Below are positions 56,284-64,000 of a DNA stretch of 64,000 nucleotides, piece by piece. The DNA is from Stratiolaelaps scimitus (Eukaryota > Arthropoda > Arachnida > Mesostigmata > Laelapidae). Within the stretch, counting starts at the first letter, position 1. Every line of letters starts with the position of its first letter. The stretch spans positions 6,882,001 to 6,946,000 of the forward strand of contig JABWDB010000006.1 of NCBI GenBank assembly GCA_019614645.1, read 5' to 3'. Under the pieces are notes generated by a model, which saw only the letters and a program-made list of their open reading frames with translations, did not search any database and was not told the origin of the DNA. Position numbers and translations under genes: made by a program.

Positions 56284-56636
56284 CTAAAAGCACAGCAGCC
56301 TAATTACATTAGAAGCGTTTAAACACGAGGAGCGCTGAAAACACCGTCTGAAGAAACATTTGCGTCACAACTAATCCGTTCTCTTATGTATACTGCGATA
56401 CCCCTTTGCAAGGTTCTTCCAGCAAAGCAGTCGCGTTACGGTGTTCAGAGCGAATGAGTCAAAGGGTAAACTGGCTCCTCAGTGTTTATCATTGGGATCA
56501 ATCCTATAATACGGATATGAATGCAACTGGAGTGTTACTCTATTGTGCGGTTGTTCGTTTCAACCGTCTGTTACAAGCTCTGCCTTCGCTCTGTGTTCGA
56601 TTCGAAAGCTTCGAGACCGTAGCGTTATACCTAACA

Positions 56637-56736
56637 GATTCTCCGGGCTGACCCACAGCCGACATTTAACGTCCACGGTACTGCTTTCGGCATTGCCTCA
56701 TAAGACGGACAACCCCCTCAAATCCAAATGTGCGTT
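56637..56736 (-). repeat. SINE2 3' part
   Basis: Minus-strand copy: CATTTGGATTTGAGGGGG, CCGTCTTATGAGGCAATG, CGTGGACGTTAAATGTCGG and the GTGGGTCAGCCCGGAG tail. It lacks the tRNA head. Confidence 0.85.
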
Positions 56737-56854
56737 ATGCTTAAAAATGCCTCTCAACCGGCCCGTAGAATGCACCCATATTTAATAGTGGTAGCAAGCC
56801 TCGATTGTGAGCAAGTCAACAACATTCTTTGGCCTAAAATATTCGCCCTATTAT

Positions 56855-56877
56855 ACATGGTTCCTTTGGAACCATGT
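56855..56877. repeat. Perfect 10-bp inverted repeat
   Basis: ACATGGTTCC, TTT, GGAACCATGT. Confidence 0.75.
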
Positions 56878-58453
56878 TCCACATGGCACGGACGAGCTGA
56901 GTCTAAACTGACTAGAATTTCTTTGCGGGTCCACCAAGCGTAGACACGACGCCTCTGCATTGAATCATGTCATTCAGCGAAACGAAACGAAGCTTGTTGT
57001 TCTCCTCTATTGTACCCGCGTTGCCAGATAACGTAGCGCGCAATCGTATGCGAAAGGCGCGGCGGCCTCAAGCGGCATACTTGTACATAAGAGGCAAAGA
57101 AATTACCATCGCGTGCGTTTAGAATATAGTGAATGCTTTCGCATTCAAATCCCTTGAATACAGGGTGGCGATTGGGGTCAATTTAGCACATCTATGCCAG
57201 TACATCTATCTTAGCTACCGCTTGCGTACGTGCCGTAACTGTGCGATTGCACTCCTTCAGAAAGAGATCAGAACGTATGCGCTGGGATTTCTCACCGTTC
57301 GAGTAATGTTTGTTGTTTGAATCGGTTGAACATACAATGAATTTAGTTTGGATGTTCCATTCGCTTGCGAGGCAGATGGTGAGAAGAAGTATTGACGTAG
57401 ATAGCCTATATTTATAATGGTTAAGTTTCAAGTATGGTCGTGCTAAACCCATCCTTCTTTACGACGTCGCTCCTCGCATACCCGGCCGAAACAAAAGTGA
57501 TCGAATTTATTTCAACCCTCAGTCACGCTCAACCACACCGCTCTGTGACAAAAGCACGTACTATCCACGCGATCAAGTCTGTTGCCCATGTTCAGATCAG
57601 CTATCTATGAGCAGGTTGAACAGTCAGAGGAGCGGAACATCAGAATCAACGTTGTTCGTGGCTAGTCAATCCGAGCTCGCAGGGTCGAAATTTCTTGACA
57701 CCATTTGATCCCAAGTAGATTCGTCACTAAAAGTAATCCCTTATCTCGATCATGAAGCCTCGCAAAGGAACGTTATAGACTACCTTCAAATAGAGTTGGG
57801 TCGTATGTGGAAGTAAATATGTCCGTAGTAGATACGAATGTGGAAGTAAACGTTTGTGTGCCATATTTCGATTAGCCGGCCTTCGTAGAATCTAGTGAAA
57901 TTCGCTCATATTCGCAAATCTGCCGATCGAATTTTATCTGTCGTTGGCTATTTCATGCCAGTGAAAATCAGCGCTGACAAATAAACAACACATTCATTGT
58001 ATTTAATAGATACCGCAGTACCTGCCGGGTAGTGTTGTTCTACATTTATAACAGACGTTTTTTATTAGAAAAAAATTACACATTTAATGCAGGTTCGAGC
58101 CTGCTTCGCTATGTCAGATATAAAAACAAACGCGTCCGTCTGTGTGTCGTCTCCTTGATTTTACTCTATCTTTTATATGCAGTTTCAATGCAAAACGAAA
58201 GACATGCAGAAATGGTAAGGGGTAAATGATACATATAATATGTGCGTTCAAACTGTCTGAAAAGGTAGGATGGTATAAATATAGCAATCGAAAATAGAAC
58301 TGGCAGTCTGGGAAACATAAACAGTCAGGTAAAGGAAATAGGTCAAACGAGACAAGATAACAAAGAAGAGAAATCTAAATAGGAAAAAGTTTTTGGAGCT
58401 GGAGAGCGGGAACAAAAAAATAACATCGCGCCCACCCAACTGCGTCATAAATT

Positions 58454-58456
<3 letters not shown>
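56878..58456. other. No recognisable gene
   Basis: A GGTTCGAGCC word near 58091 is an isolated B-box-like match without a SINE body. Confidence 0.4.

Positions 58457-58493
<37 letters not shown>
58457..58493. repeat. (TA)n microsatellite
   Basis: TA run of about 17 units. Confidence 0.92.
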
Positions 58494-58496
<3 letters not shown>

Positions 58497-59160
58497 TGAA
58501 ACAATAAATATTTGGTAGAGTGGAGATAATGCCAACGAAATCAGAATTGCAGACAATAGACAAATCTAGACTGTCGATTTTGTAGGGATGAAGAGGGAAC
58601 AATAATGCAAAACGCGAAATGGATAAGTAAATATGAACTAAAAACAATAATTGTGTAAATGACACAACCCGCTATGTCTGTGTGCACTGCACACAAAGCG
58701 CGCCTCTGATATAAAATGGACTCCGAAAGAAATGGTGAATAAGACGCATGTCTATATATAAAAATTGTTCTTCGAGCTGACCCCCAGCTGTTCCCCTATG
58801 TGACAGGCCTCAGCTCTTAACCTTTAGGTATTACTATGGGGACCTGTCGGGGAGACCTTTGCTTATTCTCTTCTTTACTCGGGCGTCTATATATAAACAT
58901 AGAATATCATGTATTGTATGGATATAAAGAAAACGAGCGTTTTTCTCGGACAAAACGCTCTCGGACTTCGAATTGTCACCGCTTCAACTGTAATCGCCTC
59001 TGGCGAATCGTATTTGACCGATCGATAGTGTAAATGTTTGGGTTTCGCTTCGTTATAGTGTTATTGCGGTCGCTTTTTGCGACCGGCGAGTTCATAGTGT
59101 AAAACGAGAAACGACCGAGCACAGTTCGCTGCTTACGGAGCTTTACGCTCTACAATAAGT
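58494..59160. other. No recognisable gene
   Basis: Nothing supportable was seen. Confidence 0.4.
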
Positions 59161-59165
59161 TGAGT

Positions 59166-59340
59166 ATGGCGGCCAATTGGTGCATTCGTGTGTGCCTGAC
59201 TTTCGGAGGAGGTACAGAGGTGGACACATAGGTTCGATCCCGTTCAACCCGTTGCACATTTGCATTTAAAGGGGTCCGTCTTATGGAACAATGCTGAAAG
59301 CAGTTGTACCGTGGACGTTAAATGTTGGCTCTGAGTGAGG
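59166..59340 (+). repeat. SINE2 copy, near full length
   Basis: Head GGCCAATTGGTGCATTCGTG, B-box TAGGTTCGATCCCG, a local expansion (GTTCAACCCGTTGCAC), then body CCGTCTTATGGAACAATGC, CGTGGACGTTAAATGTTGG and CTCTGAGTGAGG. Confidence 0.88.
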
Positions 59341-59480
59341 AGAATTTACTCCTTAGGTTCTATAAGAAATGAACGTAACCAAAACGTCTGCCGGCCAAAA
59401 ATTGGTGAATAAAATTATTACAAAAGCTTGCCCAATACTGCGTACACATAAATTTATTAAAAATTGCACCACTCATTGTT

Positions 59481-59511
59481 TTCGCCTTTTACAATCAATG
59501 TAAAAGGCGAA
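59481..59511. repeat. Perfect 13-bp inverted repeat (hairpin)
   Basis: TTCGCCTTTTACA, a 5-nt loop, TGTAAAAGGCGAA. Confidence 0.85.
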
Positions 59512-60110
59512 CACAGTTATACTCAACAAAATACAAATTATGTTATTCTATTATAGTTAGGTAATGCAGTTGTATTAATAGCTTTATTATGCCAGACGAA
59601 CGTAAGCTTGGCATAGACACTTGCCGGTGGTACCGTTACCCGTGCGATTGAGCTCTCGCTGGTTGACAATGACGTTGTAACGGCAGCCACTAGGTCAGCC
59701 TGCGAAAGGTGGCAACAGAGTTTATGCGTTTGCTCATTAGCTATGCATGGTTAAACTCTTCGAATTTTGTCAGAGTTTTCTGCTGTGACCACCCTTTCTG
59801 ACCAACTCGTGGTGAGCAGCCGGTCTGGATTTTCCTGCGCCAGACCATGCATACGTACGGACGTACATGCCTAAGCCGTTCCTCTGTTGGTATTTTCGAC
59901 GCAGGAGTGTGCTGGTGAAGACATCGTATCGCTCGCAATTGCTGCCTTCGTTATCCCTTGGAAGAAAATGTAACCATCAAGTAATGCGGAACAGTTGCAT
60001 GTTATCAACAATTATCGAACTGTGCAATCAAGTTCTCTGTTAGTTCCGTAACTCGAGTGAAGTGTATCGAAACTCCAGCTGAAACTAGCACGGTCACCTA
60101 AAACAAACAC
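59512..60110. other. No recognisable gene
   Basis: The minus ORF at 59741-59938 is not recognised. Confidence 0.4.
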
Positions 60111-60124
60111 AATAGATTAGGTGT

Positions 60125-60480
60125 CCGCTGAGGGAAGCCTTCTTGGCCCTACACACTTCTCTATATTTATCAACGATATAGTCGACGTCTATCAGCATGG
60201 CAACGTTCTCCTTTACGCAGACGATACCTCTCTGTCAATTCTCTGTGGAAATGATCCTTGCAGAATTGATTCGTAAAGTCAACGAAGATCTTCTTGCCTT
60301 TGCTACTAGGCTTGAGCTTACACTGCCTCTCTCTCAATGTTTCCAAGTTGTTCTTACGCATTCGCCCCACCCTTAGTCCTTCTACTGTTATCGAGGATGC
60401 GATAAATCTTCGAGGCACGCTATTAACCGTTTCACGGTGGTCCGCTTCCTAGGAATTATGTATTTCCGACGATATGATTA
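60125..60480 (+). pseudogene. LINE-C: reverse transcriptase fragment
   Basis: The plus strand encodes EGSLLGPTHFSIFINDIVD and then VLLYADDTSLSIL, the consecutive RT motifs (P-x-GSxLGP box and YADD) of a Jockey/CR1-type non-LTR element. After a frameshift, a degraded TRLELTL..S and VRFLGI (thumb) follow. The spacing and sequence differ from LINE-A (GTPQGSILGPFMF.. and IAYADDTSLLF), so it is a separate family. Upstream and downstream parts are lost or too decayed to follow. Confidence 0.75.
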
Positions 60481-62501
60481 AATGTTTTACATTTACATTC
60501 ATTATGACGAGGTCACGAATGACAAAACAAAGTGTTGAGTGAAGAATATTGCCCAATAATTAATAGAAGATAATTGTTCAGCGTACGTACTAGTCAATCA
60601 TTTTTAGAATTCTACGATGCCAACGACTCAAAAATTTGCTTTTGTGGAATAATTCGTAATAATTCTAATAAATATGTCCATCTCTCCGTTTCGTTGGATG
60701 TCCTTTCGTCGATATCTCAACAGAGCGTCGTCATGATATCGAGTGTTTGGCCGAACTATTCCAATGACACGAGAGCGCCAGGAGGGATCTGAAAAACCAG
60801 CTTATCGAGTTTGTCAATACGTACTTATGATAGCGGAGCCCAATGCATGGAGTTCAATCGTTCTCGTCTGCACGAGATCGGTAGCTTCCTTGTTTGACTT
60901 CTCAGCAGGATAGTTCTCCGCATTTGCTTAGCGGTAGCCAGGTTTAGAAAAGGACATCAGAAGAATATCGATGAGACTGAGAACGGTATAGTGTCGATAT
61001 TTAAGCTGTTGTATGAAAGCGAAGTTTGCTCCGGCCTGCTAGGTATAATATTTGTGCCCTCCACTTCGAGTCGGTGGCCGTACGTAATGCTCTCGCGCCA
61101 CCTGGCTATTATTCCATAGTGTATATATTACCTTCAACTTTTGTCACGCGAGGTGTCCGGCGCGAATTGCTGTCAGGTGGATATTCTTCATACTTCATGC
61201 AGAGTGCATGTTCCTTCCACAAATGAATCGTCACCACTTCGACAGCTGCTGATAGAATAGGTGAGCAGATCGCTAAAATGAGTTTCCATTAATTTCATTA
61301 AAAAGGAGTCCATTAATTAAATGGCTCGAACGAGATCAGGTTACTGACTTGTCTCGGGAGAAGGCACTTGCATCGGGAAAAACTGAAGGTATCTATGGAC
61401 GAAATCAAGACGATCGTGCACTGCTATTCCGTATTCTGACACAGTACTCTAGAGTTCGTATCTCCATAATTCAGACAGACGTCTTATCACCATTGGCAGA
61501 ACGAAGAAAAATGACGGAATGATAACTGAAACCTACCATTGAGCAATTTGCGATACACAAGATATTTTTACCGCATCGTGATGACAGTGCCAAGTTGCAC
61601 GCATCCCATTTACGAGCGGTGCAATCGCATGCCATGCTGGACTGTCTGGGATCCTGAAGAATATAAATCTAACACTTGCCCCAACCCATATGATGAATCG
61701 CACACGAGGAAGACTGATCACAAAACGCCCGCCTGACTTATTCACTGGGGGGAAAACACTCTGTACCGGTTCTACAAATAGTGCACATTTCAGAGTTTCG
61801 CCTCTTGTCGGTGCCCTACTTTACGTGAAATCCCCACGCATCGAGGTGAACGAATATCCCTCCGGGTGTGACGAAGATCCCCGCCTTTAAAAATATGAAT
61901 TATGTCAACTATCAATCCAGCCGACCGATACAACGCGAGCTACCATGTGTTTAAGGGATACAAATACGAGCTGTGTTCTATCACACAACCGTGCGGAAAC
62001 TATATTCTAATACTCAAGAAGTAAACATATGAACTCGAGAAAGAACAAATTGATCCCTTCGATAAGTAGTGAGACGAACGTACTTGGACGTCTATATCAT
62101 AGGCAATTCACACGGGAAACAACATAGTCCATTAGCCGCTATACATACTCGCATATCTCGAGGGACCCATTCAGCAGCAAACGGATCGCGACTGCCGTGT
62201 GGGATCGGGACGGGAACTGGCAAAAGCGCTCTGATCACATTATTTGTGCGCTGCTCTACGTCGAACACCGCATCTACATACCCGTGCCCATAGATACACA
62301 CGTGTTATTCATTGAGGACATCGGCTGAGCGCCCGCGACATGTTTCACTCGCAGCCACTTCCCATCTATGAGACCAAGTCCTATTTGCAGATGCGCATTG
62401 ATAAGCAACATACGCCGAAACCAAAATATATCATTTCCGGTTCGACTACCGTCGTATCATAGGCGTTCTTGTACGCGCGAAGAAGTCCTGTGTACCTAAG
62501 C
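60481..62501. other. No recognisable gene
   Basis: ORFs 60574-60792, 61026-61226 and 61539-61890 (+) are not recognised. The 61026 ORF might be a remnant of LINE-C but shows no clear motif. Confidence 0.35.
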
Positions 62502-62636
62502 GTTTTCGGGCTGACGCTCTGCCAACATTTGATGTCCACTGCATTGCCTTTTCATTTCTTCAGATCCCTAAGTGAAAATGTGTATCGGTGAGGATCGAAC
62601 CCGCACACCTTCGTGATCTCCGGTTGTAAGGTAGGC
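62502..62636 (-). repeat. SINE2 copy, diverged
   Basis: Minus strand: CCGGAGATCACGAAGGTGTG, B-box GCGGGTTCGATCC, CATTTTCACTTAGGGATC, then GCAGTGGACATCAAATGTTGG and AGAGCGTCAGCCCGAAAA. It is more diverged than the other copies. Confidence 0.82.
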
Positions 62637-62768
62637 CCACACGGACGGTCTGTGAATGCGGGAGATTGTTGCATGACCAATAGAACGAGACATCGCATAT
62701 CAGCATCGACGAAATATAAAAATAGAGTCAATGGCCACTACGATATCTGAAAAAGAGTAAATTTATAG

Positions 62769-62794
62769 AACAACCATGTAATAACATGGTTGTT
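62769..62794. repeat. Perfect 11-bp inverted repeat
   Basis: AACAACCATGT, AATA, ACATGGTTGTT. Confidence 0.8.
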
Positions 62795-63114
62795 GTAATA
62801 ATGTGTATACAGCCGAGCACGTCAGAACCGATAACCAGAACAAAACGGGAGTAGTGTTCAGCGGCGCTCTGATGCATCTTGCCTCTGATGAAGACTGTAT
62901 ATGTTCGGTGAACCGTTAAAGTTGGAAGGTAAACATTGTGGTCATGGTAGTTAGCGTTGGGTGTACTTATACAACAACAACGACGACAATAGCAACAACA
63001 ACGACAAACTTTTACATGTCGAACAACAAACTTTGCCTTTTTGCAATTTTGTTACAATCAAAAATGAATATATCTATTTCGCGATTTGTTCCCAAAACGG
63101 ATTCTAATTAAATA

Positions 63115-63995
63115 TAGTGGAGTCGCTTCTTCGTATCAGTCAGTCCGACTCTGTGGTTTACCGGTTTCGTTGTCCTCGACTGTCAAATGCTTAGGCCGAA
63201 CTATCCGGGACACACTTGGTGTTGGGGAGACCACATGAGTGGACTGACTGGCTTCTAGGTGCTGTGCGGCCACTGAGGCGGCTCAGGAGTTTGGGAATAC
63301 CAGTCGAGGGTCTGCTTATGGCATATAAAATGCTGCTCGTCCCGTTACTATGCTATGGTATGACAATTTGTGGCGGAGGTTTCAGAGGCACTCTTCGCAG
63401 GGGCGTTATCATTCAGAATGATGCCTTTAGAGCTATTTTGGCTCGGCATCGTAGAAATTCCGTTGCTGATGTTCTGAGGAGCATTCAAGATTCTTAGGGG
63501 AAAAATACCGAATGACATCTCCTTTGCCATCACACCCATTGAAGGGCGCACGACCCGACGAAAGACGGAATTTGTAAGGCCATTTACTTCTAAAAGAGTC
63601 TAGACGCCATGCTCTAGCTCACCGCCTCCCGCTCGTCTGGAGTCCTCTCCCTCACTAGATTCGTTTTCTCTCCTAGGCAAACGTGTTTGCTTGAGAAGCG
63701 AAGTAAGCTCCTATAAATGGAACTATTCATCCATAAAAAATATAGATTTTATGTGTGCAATTCAATATTTTGTGTTAGGTTCGCCTGGTGATGCATATCT
63801 AATAATATGGGCGTCTGCATAGGATAGCCTCAATAGAATACTCCGGTTTTGCACACTGCGCAGCTCATGCAACTTTTACTACGCCTTTGATGGTCATACT
63901 TTTATTATGCTGTGTTACATACACTTTTATCTTTTCTTTTCTTTGTCGAGAACTTAAGCATTGTGAAATTGCAGTTCCGACAATGAATCATGACC
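63115..63995 (+). pseudogene. LINE-A copy 4, 3' fragment
   Basis: The plus-strand C-terminal region of the LINE-A protein: LRRLRSLGIPVEGLL, MLLVPLLCYGMTICGGG, IIQNDAFRAILARHRRNSVAD (63261-63470). A deletion or frameshift follows, then GKIPNDISFAITPI and RTTRRKTEFV (about 63500-63575). The 3' tail TCGAGAACTTAAGCATTGTG, AATTGCAGTTCC, ACAATGAA (63946-63984) is the SINE1-like end. Upstream decayed RT sequence may begin near 63115. The element is close to the window edge and its true end may lie outside. Confidence 0.85.
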
Positions 63996-64000
63996 TGAAT

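Noticed and set aside
58768..58800. Possible SINE2 tail (GAGCTGACCCCCAGC)
   Set aside because: Only a short GCTGACC word matches; no SINE2 body follows.
1..64000. CRISPR arrays, operons, bacterial ribosome-binding sites
   Set aside because: The window is eukaryotic: introns, SINEs and LINEs are present, and no spaced direct-repeat array exists.

Overview
This is eukaryotic genomic DNA with spliced genes, AT-rich spacers, many (TA)n runs and a dense load of transposable elements. The transposons (mariner, a Tc3-like element, Jockey/CR1-type LINEs, tRNA-derived SINEs) and the receptor gene suggest an arthropod. The species cannot be fixed from the window alone.

Region 1 (about 0.65-14.9 kb) is the 3' half of one gene on the plus strand. 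Six exons (654-810, 1300-1433, 3200-3282, 3414-3552, 11882-11923, 13461-14078) join in phase with canonical splice sites. They encode TM3 to the C-terminus of a class B (secretin-family) neuropeptide GPCR, including a separate 42-nt TM7 exon. The 8.3-kb intron 4 holds two LINE-A copies, one SINE2 and one SINE1, all antisense to the gene. The exons for the extracellular domain and TM1-TM2 would lie upstream of the window.

Region 2 (about 15-64 kb) shows no second gene that can be assigned with confidence. It is a graveyard of mobile elements: a decayed Tc3-like transposon with TIRs of about 190 bp (20846-22423); a structurally intact 1278-bp mariner with an uninterrupted transposase (37746-39023); a LINE-B fragment (30.36-31.79 kb); a LINE-C fragment (60.1-60.5 kb); two more LINE-A 3' ends (49.2-49.9 kb, 63.1-64.0 kb); and three tRNA-derived SINE families. 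One SINE3 sits inside a LINE-A copy, flanked by a 15-bp target-site duplication. A few unrecognised ORFs (44.6, 52.3 and 54.6-56.3 kb) are recorded at low confidence.

The most informative system-level observation is that SINE1 and LINE-A end in the same sequence of about 40 nt. This suggests that SINE1 is, or was, mobilised by the LINE-A reverse transcriptase. LINE-A copies missing their 5' ends and SINE1 copies of both orientations lie in the same window, so both partners can be compared directly.
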